In this document: in pieces, positions 25,783 to 39,291 of the stretch | Position numbering within the stretch: the first letter of the stretch is position 1 | Layout of the letters: each line of letters begins with the position of its first letter | Assembly (NCBI GenBank): GCA_951812325.1 | Contig: OX638294.1 | Span: 2,644,859-2,708,858 of the forward strand | Reading direction: 5' to 3' | Source of the DNA: an uncultured Thermoanaerobaculia bacterium | GTDB taxonomy: Bacteria > Acidobacteriota > Thermoanaerobaculia > Multivoradales > Multivoraceae | Length of the DNA: 64,000 nt | The notes under the pieces: model-generated | Database searches by the model: none | Told to the model about the DNA's origin: nothing | The model's input: only the letters and a program-made list of their open reading frames with translations | Translations under genes and position numbers: made by a program

Positions 25783-28700
25783 TCAACCTGTCTCGGGCCA
25801 GAGGTAGACGAGGCCCACGGGCTCCACGCGGGTCGCGCGCACGCGGTAGAAGTTCCTGATCCGCTCCGGTTCCTTCGCGATGTCCTCTTCGAACCGATGC
25901 AGCCGCTGCCGCCAGGAACGTTTGTTGAACTCCAACACACGCTGCTCTTCGGGGTCGAGATGGAGGGCGATCTGGACCGGCTCCTCCTCGTGCCGGGCAA
26001 GCTCCGCACGCACCCGGCGCCGCTGGCGGACCAGGGTCTCCTGGAGCTCCTTCGCCTCCCGCTCGCCCCGCCGCAGCAGCAACTCCGCCGCCCGCTCCGA
26101 GAGCTCCCTCGCCCTCGGTTCCAACTGCGGGCGGAGCTCCTCGATGTCCCGCGCGGCCGATGCAAGCAGACGGCCGCGAACGGTCTCCGCAGGCTGCGAC
26201 GCTCCGCCCGCTTCCAGAACCTGGTCGAGCAGCGCCATCGTCTTCCGTTCCGTATCGGCCCTGTAGCGCCGGAGCGTGCCGCGGCGCAGATGCGGCTCGA
26301 CCCAGCGCGCGGTCACCGTGACGATTTCCTCGTGCAGCCGTTCCGCGTGCTCGCCGTAGAGAGCCAGGCGGCCCAGAAGCACGACGCGGCGGACCGAGTC
26401 GGCGACGTGGACCAGGCAGGCCCGGGAGAGGTCGTGATGGATGAAGCCCTGGGCGCGGAAACGGGCCAGAAGGCGCTGGGCGACCCGCTGTTCCAGGTGC
26501 AGATGGACGACTTCGTCCGTCAGCTCGCCCGCGTCGCGGAAGACGACGGGGCGGATAGGCGCCTCCTTTCGCCATTCGAGCCGCTTCTGGCCGCGCTTCA
26601 TCGGTGCTCGGAGGCTGTCCAGGGTGGCGGCCCAGGACGGGTCCGAGGCGACCCGGCCAGTGAGCGAGGGTAGGCGCCACACCGCGCGGCCGGCTTCGTC
26701 CCGTTCCGCCCGCAGGGGCGCCGCGTTCTGGATCCTGAGCGAACAGGAGAGAGCCCGCCGAAAGGCGGACGGGCGAAAGCGCACCCAGTCGCGGGATTGC
26801 TCCAGCAGCGACCGGCACTTCTCGATCTGGTCCTGCAGGTCGCGCTGGCGTGCACGGGCGGACTCAAGCTCCTCGGCGACCGCCTGCTTGTGTTCCGCCG
26901 CGAGATCGAGCTTCCCGAGTTCCGCAGCGAAGCCGGGGGCGCCGCGCCGCGTGATTCCTTCCTGGTTCAGCCGCCGCTCGATGCCCTCCTCGATCACCCT
27001 GCCCAGGCTGCCGAGTTCCAGTCGGATCGTCTCCGTCTTGCGAACCAGCACTTCCAGCACCCGGTCTTCGTGGCGCTGCGGCAATTTGAAGTAGTGGCAG
27101 CGCACCTCGTCGGCGGGTTGCAGCTTGCGGTCGATGCGCCCGTTCCGCTGCTCGATGCGCCCAGGATTCCAGGGCAGATCGAAGTGGAAGAGGTCGGTGC
27201 AGTGGGCCTGAAAATTCAGGCCTTCGCGGGCCGCGTCCGTGGCGAGCAGGATGCGAAGCGGGTCACGCTCCGGCGGCGTGTTGAAGCGGCGCTGGATTTC
27301 CTTGCGGCGGGGGCCGCCCACCAGCCCGTCGATCACCTCGATCCGCTCGTTCGGCCGGTCGGTCCACCGAATCGCCGTTTCAAGCGCGGTTGCGAGGAAG
27401 CGCTTCGTTCCCTGGCGGTTTTCCGTGAAGACGATGACGCGCCGGTCGGTCCACTCCGGCCGCGCGCCGGCGCCCCGCATCCCGAAGGGGGGCAGCTGCG
27501 GGCAGAGGTGCTCACGGATCCAGTCGATCAGCCGGCGCGTCTTTGCGTCCGGCTGCGTGCGCGCGACGCCAGCCACGTTCTGCATCTCGTCGAGGAGACG
27601 GCATTCCTCCCGCCAGATTTCCTCGGCCGTCGCGTCGTGGGCCAACCCTGCTTCCGCTTCACGGTTGGCCGCCTCGATCCAGCGCGCCTCGTCCGCCGCT
27701 TCGGCTGCATCCGCCTCCCCGCGCAGCGAACCGACCTCTTCGCTCGCGGCATCCTGGTTGGCGCAAGCCGCGAGTCCCGCTTCGTCGTCGGATCCCTTCG
27801 TGGCGAGAAAGCCCTCAAGCGGCTCCTCGGCGGCGGGCGGGATCGGGGGCGCCGGTTTGGCGGCTCGTTCGGAATGAGCTGTCCGGCGCCCCTCGGCCCA
27901 CTGCCGCTCCACCGTTTCCCGGTGTTTCTCCAGGCTGAGCGCGAACGCCTCGATCGAGGAGAGGAGCCGCTGCTGCAGGCCCACGACGAGGAGTCCGGCG
28001 GCTGCCCTACTGCTGCTGGCGGCTGCGGCAAAGCGCCGTTCGCGCAGGGTGCGGTACTCGTCGAGCAGGCGCGACAGGACGAGCTCGGGAGCATCCTCTG
28101 GCAGCCCGTCAATCACCACCGGTTTGACGATTCGCCTGGGAAACCCGCCTGCCTCGGCGCGCACGTCCTCCTTGAGCCGCCGCACCATGACCGCTTCGAG
28201 ATCCTTCCTGCCGCGGACCTCGACCCCGCGGGTGAAACGGTGCGGGTCCAGCAGTTCAAGAAGGGTCGCGAAGCTGTTCGAGTGGCCGTTGTGCGGCGTG
28301 GCGGACAGGAACAGGCGATGCTCGAAGCGCTCGCCGAGGTCTCGCACGGCGCGGGTGAACTTCGACTCGATGCCGTAGCGCCCGCCGTGACTGGGCGCCG
28401 CATGGTGTGCCTCGTCGAGGATGAGGAGGCTCCGCGCGCGCAGCGGACCGAGCCACGCGCGCAACGGATCGGCCCAGGTCGGGTCGGCGAGCAGCCGATG
28501 GGAGACGAGGAAGCGACTGTGCGTGGTCCACGGGTTCGTTCCGAAGCCGCGTTCGCGCCGGATGCGGGCCAGGTAGCGGCGGTCCAGAATCTCGAAGAGG
28601 AGTCCGAACCGCTCCTCCATCTCCTCCTTCCACTGTTCCAGAACGGAGGGCGGCGCGGCGACGACGATGGTGCGGACCTTCCGGCGCAGAAGCAGTTCGC

Positions 28701-29247
28701 GGGCGATCAGACCGGCTTCGATCGTCTTGCCGAGGCCGGTGTCGTCAGCGATGAACAGGTTGACCCGCGGCAGCCGCAACGCCTTGCGGAGCGGCTCCAT
28801 CTGGTAGGCGTCGATCTTGATCCCGGCGCGAAAGGGGCTTTGGAAGAGCGACGGATCGGTGGCGGTCGTGCAGTTCCAGCGGAGCGTGTTCAGGAACGCG
28901 GCGAAGTGATCCGGAGCATCGAAACCTCGGTCTCCCAGATCGGACCAGGGTTCGTCGTCGAGAATCTGCCGATCGAGCTCGCATTCCCAGAAGACCTCGA
29001 TCTCCTGGCCCTGGGCATCGTCGTCCGCGCAGGCGAGCCGCACCCGGGAGGGCTCGCCCGGATTGCCGGCCGCCGTCACGTCCTCCACGAGCCAGCGGCG
29101 GGTACGGACCCGCACCATCTCGCCGACCCGAGGGTCTCGCTCGGGGAGATCGGAAAAACGGCTGGGCGGCAGCCCGTCGCTCCGCACGCTCGTCAATGCA
29201 CTACCGTATGCGTCACCATGACCGCCACGACATCGGGAGTAGGGCAT
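25783..29247 (-). CDS. drmD: DISARM class 1 SNF2-family helicase DrmD
   Basis: An 1154-residue SNF2/SWI2 helicase. The N-terminal VRVRTRRWLVEDV is the DrmD opening. Motif I is IADDTGLGKTIEAGLIAREL, motif II LLILDEAHHAAP, motif III LSATPHNGHSNSF, and motif VI PWNPGRIEQRNGRIDR. A long insert of about 150 residues, rich in acidic and Ala residues, sits between the two lobes, as in the family. The ATG at 29247 directly follows the TGA of the upstream ATPase (TGAATG), so the two are coupled; a downstream GTG at VRSDGLPPS is an alternative. DrmD marks this system as class 1. Confidence 0.9.
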   Translation of the reverse strand: MPYSRCRGGHGDAYGSALTSVRSDGLPPSRFSDLPERDPRVGEMVRVRTRRWLVEDVTAAGNPGEPSRVRLACADDDAQGQEIEVFWECELDRQILDDEPWSDLGDRGFDAPDHFAAFLNTLRWNCTTATDPSLFQSPFRAGIKIDAYQMEPLRKALRLPRVNLFIADDTGLGKTIEAGLIARELLLRRKVRTIVVAAPPSVLEQWKEEMEERFGLLFEILDRRYLARIRRERGFGTNPWTTHSRFLVSHRLLADPTWADPLRAWLGPLRARSLLILDEAHHAAPSHGGRYGIESKFTRAVRDLGERFEHRLFLSATPHNGHSNSFATLLELLDPHRFTRGVEVRGRKDLEAVMVRRLKEDVRAEAGGFPRRIVKPVVIDGLPEDAPELVLSRLLDEYRTLRERRFAAAASSSRAAAGLLVVGLQQRLLSSIEAFALSLEKHRETVERQWAEGRRTAHSERAAKPAPPIPPAAEEPLEGFLATKGSDDEAGLAACANQDAASEEVGSLRGEADAAEAADEARWIEAANREAEAGLAHDATAEEIWREECRLLDEMQNVAGVARTQPDAKTRRLIDWIREHLCPQLPPFGMRGAGARPEWTDRRVIVFTENRQGTKRFLATALETAIRWTDRPNERIEVIDGLVGGPRRKEIQRRFNTPPERDPLRILLATDAAREGLNFQAHCTDLFHFDLPWNPGRIEQRNGRIDRKLQPADEVRCHYFKLPQRHEDRVLEVLVRKTETIRLELGSLGRVIEEGIERRLNQEGITRRGAPGFAAELGKLDLAAEHKQAVAEELESARARQRDLQDQIEKCRSLLEQSRDWVRFRPSAFRRALSCSLRIQNAAPLRAERDEAGRAVWRLPSLTGRVASDPSWAATLDSLRAPMKRGQKRLEWRKEAPIRPVVFRDAGELTDEVVHLHLEQRVAQRLLARFRAQGFIHHDLSRACLVHVADSVRRVVLLGRLALYGEHAERLHEEIVTVTARWVEPHLRRGTLRRYRADTERKTMALLDQVLEAGGASQPAETVRGRLLASAARDIEELRPQLEPRARELSERAAELLLRRGEREAKELQETLVRQRRRVRAELARHEEEPVQIALHLDPEEQRVLEFNKRSWRQRLHRFEEDIAKEPERIRNFYRVRATRVEPVGLVYLWPETG

Positions 29248-32013
29248 TCACGAACAGTGGCACAACCTCCGCCTCACTCCACCTCTTCGACCAAGACGGT
29301 ATCCGACACGGTAGACATCGGGAACGTCGACGCGCCCGTCCCTGAGACGCCTGAAGATACCCAGCGACTCCAGGTCTTCTCGAATGCCAGGTGGACCACG
29401 ATCCAGATTGCGGGGCGGTAGTTTCCCTCCCTCTTCGCCGATCTCGCCCGAGAGTCGGTCGAGGACCCCTTCGTCCTCCCAGGCCATCTCGATGGTCTTG
29501 AACTCGCACGGCACAACGGTCCCCGAGAGTGGGCCGAACAGGCGGTCTACCCAGGGATAGTCCTCCCGGAGCTCGCTAACCCTCACGATCGAGGCCCCCT
29601 GGACGCCTCGCTTGACACTCTCGTAGTGGAGGGCGTGCTCATGTTCCGGGTACCGTTCTGCCGTATCGTTGGCCGCGGCTCGGAGGGCGGTGAGGAACGA
29701 ACGCGGACTCACGATTCCATCGCTATCCGCCAGATGGTTGGGAATCCACGTGTAAGGGAACCCACGCCTGCGGTCGGTCCCCATCCAGGGGCCCGTGACC
29801 GCGTGGAGCCGCTCGCGCTGGAGGCCTTCGTCGCTGCCGAGCGGCGCCGGCACGATGAAAACTGCTCCACGCCCTTGCTCAACAGCCTGCCAGTCGCCCT
29901 CGGCCATCCATGCCCGAAGCTGCTCTCCATGAGTACCGTTGGCCAGACACTGCCACAGCATTCCGTAGAGATCGCGCCGGGGCCAGGTCAGCGCCACCGA
30001 GGAGGAAAGGACCTTGGAAGCGTCAGGGAACGTCGCTATCTGCGTCTCGTCAGCTTGGTCCGACCGCAGAAACACCTTCGCCCGCAGCCTCTTGTACGAA
30101 CGCATGTCGAGAGCATGGCGTAGCAGCCCCCGGATCAACTCGAGCACTTTCGGCCATTCGTCCGCGCTGCGATCGAGGCCGTCGAACACCACCAGCGAAT
30201 AGACCTCCCGCTGCTGAAGCTGCTCGTCCCGATCACGGAACAGCCGGGAAACAGCGCCGGGCTTCGCTCCGACGTAGTCAGCACGCGCCCGCCAGGAGTC
30301 CAGGTCCGCCAGCGTGTGTTCGCGGCCCGCCACATGGCGTGCATGGATGGTTCGCCAGATGATCCGGGGGTCGATGCCGGACTTCAGCATCCGGCTGAGT
30401 TCGTCGGGTCCCGGATAGTCGCCTGGCGCGTCGATCACGCCGAACCCGGCTCTCACTTCGGCGCCCGCAGTCAACGTGGAACCCGGTGCGACCCGGTCAA
30501 GCAACGCCCGAATCGTCGGATCCTGGAGCGCGCTCCACCAGAGGGTCTTGCCCGAACCGCGCACTCCGGTCACCAGCATGACGTTCGGGTGCAACGCCTT
30601 TCGGTGGGAAGGCGGGAGGTAGACATGGGCCGGGCTTGGCGGCCGCCCGTGGCTGGTTCCCTCGGGCAGCTCGGAAATGGCGATCCGAAGGGTCTCGGGC
30701 ATGTGCCGAAATGCGTCGGCCGCCGGCCGATGAAGCTGGTCGAACCGGTGCAGGAAGGACGAGTACGCCTGCTCGACGGTACTTCCCTCCAGGTCGCGCA
30801 GGGACCCGCCTGCCAGCCCGAGGTTCCAGTCGACCACAAAGGGGCTGTGAGGTGCATCCTCGTCCTCAAGATCCCAGGAGACGGCGTTGGGCGAATCGTC
30901 GGCCGGCTCCAGGGACGGCTCCAGGGAGTCGTACAGGTGGTCCCGGAACAGACCCCAGGATTTCTCGCGGAACCGCTCGAGGTACTCGCGTCGCGACCCG
31001 GGAGCAAGCGGCGGCGTCAGCGCGGACACGATCGACAGCCTCTCCCGAATCCGGGAGGCGATCCCCTGGGCCCTCCAATGGTCGAAGAGAATGCGGTAGG
31101 CCGTCCAGGTGCTGGGCGAATCGACGGCGAACAGCATGACCCTGGCGCCGAGGTCGGTCACGGTGGCTGCGGCGATGTCATGGAGACCGCTTCGACTCTC
31201 CAGGAGGACAACTCCCGGCTTGAGCGTCGATTCGAGAGCATCCACGAGCCGGCGCAGACGGCAGATCCACGGGTCCTCTGCCGTGTCCACGTAGACCCGC
31301 CCCAGTTTGGCCAGGTACTCGCCGGCGTCGCGGCCATGAGCCGGCGCCACCCACACGTTGCCCTGCAGGTCATGTGCCCAGGCTGGGATCGAGTACATGT
31401 CGTCGATCACACGATCACCCTGGCCAACCAACTCCTCGACGAACCAGTCGACCACTCCGAACTGCGGCTGTTCTTTTCGGCCGAACACTGCAGATGCCAG
31501 GCCCGGCGACTCGATATCCAGGTCGACCACCAGCACGTCGTGCCCCTGGCAGGCCAGGCGCCAGGCGAGAACTGCCGCCGTGGTGCTGCGGCCCATGCCT
31601 CCCTTCACGGAGTGGAGGGTGTAGCGGATCGGACCGTCCTGGCCTTCTTCGCCAACCGTCCACCAATTCCCGCCCACGAGGAGTCGGTCGACCCAGAAGA
31701 AACCGGGGCGAATCTCGCGCGCCGCCTCCCGCGCGCCGTCCAGAAGGCCATCGTCCACCCACAGCACAGCACCGTCGTCGGCGCGTGCGTAGGCTCCAAG
31801 TCGGTCCCGCAGGGCTGACGCCAGGCAATCCAGGACCTGGCGACAGGGCTCGCCGCATGTCGTCCTGGCGCTTGCGGAGACTGCAACCCCAAGCCTTCCG
31901 AACAAGCTCCGAACCAGATACACCCTCGGCATGTCGGCCAGCAACTCGACCTCGTCCAGGACTTGCTCCGCCCGGTGGCGGACTTCGTCGAAGAACAGCG
32001 CCTGGCGGCTCAC
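29248..32013 (-). CDS. Two-P-loop ATPase: ParA/MinD-like N-terminus plus second NTPase domain
   Basis: A 921-residue protein, not part of the standard DISARM set. A deviant Walker A, KGGMGRST (residues 137-144), with VVDLDIESPGL about 20 residues on, defines a ParA/MinD/SIMIBI ATPase. A second, classical P-loop, VTGVRGSGKTLW (near residue 485), begins a STAND- or AAA-like unit with SLVVFDGLDRSADEWPK as probable Walker B. The first ~100 residues resemble a small effector or sensor domain I cannot place. The C-terminus has winged-helix-like sequence (ESLGIFRRLRDGRVDVP). GTG 32013 has GGAGAG five bases upstream. The stop runs straight into drmD (TGAATG). It is the promoter-proximal gene of the island and could be a sensor or regulator of the system; that is inference. 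Confidence 0.75.
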   Translation of the reverse strand: MSRQALFFDEVRHRAEQVLDEVELLADMPRVYLVRSLFGRLGVAVSASARTTCGEPCRQVLDCLASALRDRLGAYARADDGAVLWVDDGLLDGAREAAREIRPGFFWVDRLLVGGNWWTVGEEGQDGPIRYTLHSVKGGMGRSTTAAVLAWRLACQGHDVLVVDLDIESPGLASAVFGRKEQPQFGVVDWFVEELVGQGDRVIDDMYSIPAWAHDLQGNVWVAPAHGRDAGEYLAKLGRVYVDTAEDPWICRLRRLVDALESTLKPGVVLLESRSGLHDIAAATVTDLGARVMLFAVDSPSTWTAYRILFDHWRAQGIASRIRERLSIVSALTPPLAPGSRREYLERFREKSWGLFRDHLYDSLEPSLEPADDSPNAVSWDLEDEDAPHSPFVVDWNLGLAGGSLRDLEGSTVEQAYSSFLHRFDQLHRPAADAFRHMPETLRIAISELPEGTSHGRPPSPAHVYLPPSHRKALHPNVMLVTGVRGSGKTLWWSALQDPTIRALLDRVAPGSTLTAGAEVRAGFGVIDAPGDYPGPDELSRMLKSGIDPRIIWRTIHARHVAGREHTLADLDSWRARADYVGAKPGAVSRLFRDRDEQLQQREVYSLVVFDGLDRSADEWPKVLELIRGLLRHALDMRSYKRLRAKVFLRSDQADETQIATFPDASKVLSSSVALTWPRRDLYGMLWQCLANGTHGEQLRAWMAEGDWQAVEQGRGAVFIVPAPLGSDEGLQRERLHAVTGPWMGTDRRRGFPYTWIPNHLADSDGIVSPRSFLTALRAAANDTAERYPEHEHALHYESVKRGVQGASIVRVSELREDYPWVDRLFGPLSGTVVPCEFKTIEMAWEDEGVLDRLSGEIGEEGGKLPPRNLDRGPPGIREDLESLGIFRRLRDGRVDVPDVYRVGYRLGRRGGVRRRLCHCS

Positions 32014-32039
32014 AGCGTCTCTCCGGTCCGGCCAGCGCC

Positions 32040-32177
32040 TCAGGAAGCCAGCGTCCGCGCCTCGGTGAGGTTGACGATGTCCCCGTTGTCGAGGACCTCA
32101 CCTTGCGCGAAGGCGGCCGCCGCAAGCGAGGACCCGAGGAGAGCGGCGACTGAAGCGGCACGGGCGATCACCCTCAC
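32040..32177 (-). pseudogene. Truncated exported-protein gene at the island edge
   Basis: GTG 32177 overlaps the stop of the transporter gene as GTGA and encodes 45 residues: a good signal peptide (AASVAALLGSSLAAAAFAQG) followed by EVLDNGDIVNLTEA, a motif that usually continues with a Gly-Leu helix in larger secreted proteins. After LTEA the frame reads RTLAS and stops. The signal peptide and coupling show a once-functional exported gene; the loss of its body exactly where the DISARM island begins suggests the island replaced it. Confidence 0.6.
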
Positions 32178-33283
32178 GCCTCCTTGTCCCCGCCGGATGC
32201 CGGCGCCATCCGCTCCGCCTCCCTGCTGTCGCCGAGCAGCACGGCGACCCAGCGGAACTCCTCCGTGTTCTCGAGCATGATCTTGAGCACCATGGTCAGC
32301 GGCACGGACAGGAGCATCCCGATCGGGCCCCAGACCCAGCCCCAGAACACGAGGGACAGAACGACGACCAGGGTGGAAAGGCCAAGGCGGCGGCCCATCA
32401 GGTGCGGCTCGATCAGGTTGCCGATCACCATGTTCACGACCAGGTAGCCGAACGCGACGAGGAGTCCGCGGCCGACGCCGATCTGAACCATCGCCAGCAG
32501 GGTGGTCGGCACGGCGGCGATGATCGAACCCAGGTTGGGGATGAAGTTCAGGACGAAGGCGACCAGGCCCCAGAAGATGAAGAAGTCGACGCCGAGAAGC
32601 CCGACCCAGGCGCCGATCAGCAGGCCGGTGGCGGCGCTGACCATGGTCTTGATGCCGATGTAGTGCTGGATCTCGCGCATCACGCGGGTGAACCGCCCTT
32701 CCGCGCCGTCGCCGGTGAAGGCCATCCGGACCTTGGCGCGAAAGGTGGCGGCTTCGAACAGCATGAAGATCACGATGAAGACGATGACCAGCAGCGACGA
32801 GAACGCCGTCGCCGTGTAGCGCAACGCCTGGTTCGCGAAGTCGACGAGCAGACTGGAATCGAACCGCGACAGCAGCCCCAGCCGTTCCGACGCATCCGGT
32901 GCAGCGAGCCACTCGGGCTGGAGGCCGCGCTCCTCCAACCACGCCGAGCCGTCGTCGATCAGTTCGGTCAGCCTCCCCTCGTACTTGTCCATGTCGCCCG
33001 CGAGCTGGTTGACGGTGGTTCCAACCAGGGAGCCGACCGCTGCCAGAACGGCGATATCCAGCAGGATCGTGCCGAGCACCGCCAGCATCGCCGGCAGGCG
33101 CTGCTTGAGCCAGAACAAGACCGGCAAGCTGAGCGTGACGACGAAGAGAGCGATCAGGAAGGGCTCGATGACCGATGACGCGGCCCGGAGACCCGCCACC
33201 AGCACGACCACGCACGCAGCGACGACCAGGACCCGGACCGGCGTCCCGAGATCGCGGAACGGCTCGTCTGACTTCGCTGCCAT
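32174..33283 (-). CDS. AI-2E family transporter (PerM/UPF0118)
   Basis: A 369-residue polytopic membrane protein of the AI-2E transporter family. Hydrophobic segments include VLVVAACVVVLVAGLRAA at the N-terminus, a pair around LLVIVFIVIFMLFEA, and the conserved C-terminal block NFIPNLGSIIAAVP, VIGNLIEPHLMGRRLGLS and LSLVFWGWVWGPIGMLLSVP, which is the family signature. The transported substrate is unknown; members have been linked to autoinducer-2 export, sodium/proton exchange or osmotic stress. ATG 33283. It was apparently followed by a coupled exported protein, now truncated. Confidence 0.9.
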   Translation of the reverse strand: MAAKSDEPFRDLGTPVRVLVVAACVVVLVAGLRAASSVIEPFLIALFVVTLSLPVLFWLKQRLPAMLAVLGTILLDIAVLAAVGSLVGTTVNQLAGDMDKYEGRLTELIDDGSAWLEERGLQPEWLAAPDASERLGLLSRFDSSLLVDFANQALRYTATAFSSLLVIVFIVIFMLFEAATFRAKVRMAFTGDGAEGRFTRVMREIQHYIGIKTMVSAATGLLIGAWVGLLGVDFFIFWGLVAFVLNFIPNLGSIIAAVPTTLLAMVQIGVGRGLLVAFGYLVVNMVIGNLIEPHLMGRRLGLSTLVVVLSLVFWGWVWGPIGMLLSVPLTMVLKIMLENTEEFRWVAVLLGDSREAERMAPASGGDKEA

Positions 33284-33331
33284 GGTCCGACTCCGAGTGT
33301 AGCCGCCGGCCGCTTCGCGCCGGATGCCGGC

Positions 33332-35275
<1,944 letters not shown>

Positions 35276-35334
35276 CCGTTTCTCCTTGCGGGCCAGGGAG
35301 GCAGCCCGCGGCGGACGTCCACAGGCAGCCATCA

Positions 35335-35411
35335 GCCCGTGGCGAAGAGTCCGTGTCGCACCGGGCGCGGTCAGGCGCCCGTCCAGCAAGGCGCGACGCG
35401 GGAGCATATCG
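35335..35411 (-). ncRNA. Candidate structured leader of acs (copy B of a repeated motif)
   Basis: This 77-base stretch, 60 to 136 bases upstream of the acs ATG, aligns with 47012-47086 upstream of the acyl-CoA synthetase gene: about 82 percent identity, with an identical core CGCGCCTTGCTGGACGGG. Two small stems are kept in both copies: GCGCC pairing with GGCGC here (GGTGC in the other copy, a G-U swap), and ACCG-N4-CGGT with completely different loops. The start of the motif, TATGCT, could be a -10 element. It may be a cis-acting RNA or a dispersed repeat. Confidence 0.5.
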
Positions 35412-35474
35412 GGCCGCCCTCCATCCGACGAGTCGAGTCGGAGTGGAGCGACAGGCGACGCTCCCGGCCCGGAG

Positions 35475-37058
<1,584 letters not shown>

Positions 37059-37122
37059 CTCTTCTACCTCACGCGGCCCGGCGCGCGAGGGTATCCCGCG
37101 TCACCGGCGAAGCCGCGAACCA

Positions 37123-37197
37123 TGGCTCCTCGGGAGGGATTCGAACCCCCAACATTTCGGTTAACAGCCGAACGCTCTACCGTTGAGCTACCGAGGA
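37123..37197 (-). tRNA. tRNA-Asn (GTT)
   Basis: The minus strand folds into a cloverleaf: acceptor TCCTCGG/CCGAGGA, D arm with AGCTCAACGGTAGAGC, anticodon stem-loop with CTGTTAA (anticodon GTT), T arm GGGGGTTCGAATCCCTC and an encoded 3' CCA. Small frames reading through it are artefacts. Confidence 0.96.
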
Positions 37198-37242
37198 AGA
37201 ATCCGCCGGCTCCAGGCGACAGCGGCGGGCGACATGATGGTG

Positions 37243-37272
37243 ATCTTAGGGAGGCTCAGAGCCGACTGTCAA
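37243..37272 (-). promoter_or_regulatory. Predicted promoter of tRNA-Asn
   Basis: TTGACA (37267-37272) and TAAGAT (37243-37248) are separated by 18 bases on the minus strand. The start site would fall near 37236, about 40 bases before the mature tRNA. Confidence 0.6.
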
Positions 37273-37557
37273 TCGGGGCCGGAAGCCTGACGCCGCCGGA
37301 CCCGGCAGAGCTTCGTGCCCCAACCTGTCGGGCCGCCCTCGATCCGGGGAACGAGGGCGTCTGCGGCGCCGTCCGAGTGGCGCGGCGCGCGAGGCCTCGA
37401 GGGCTCCGCTTCGCCGCGGCGCACCAGCTGCGGACCAGATGGTCCGCGCACCCGGCGACACCGCGCAGGCGTGGTGAGCCGCTCTCTGTGCCGGGGCGGC
37501 AGCGACCGCGGCAACGGCTTGGCGCCGGTCTTCCGCCGCGGGCTGCCGGAGCTGGTG
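37273..37557. other. Intergenic stretch between rpoD and the tRNA-Asn promoter
   Basis: Together with the promoter and tRNA leader, 37198-37557 has no supported gene. The remaining ~285 bases are GC-rich, carry open frames in several phases because of composition, and show no start with a convincing ribosome site, no clear terminator and no recognisable protein. Confidence 0.5.
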
Positions 37558-39282
<1,725 letters not shown>

Positions 39283-39291
39283 GCCACGACC

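Noticed and set aside
21336..26165. DrmMI starting at 26165
   Set aside because: The first 130 codons of that frame overlap drmD out of frame and read as Arg/Ser-rich noise; GTG 25775 fits the junction with drmD.
13721..32013. A drmC (phospholipase D) gene hidden in the island
   Set aside because: No HxKx4D motif was found in the translated island proteins or in the short gaps.
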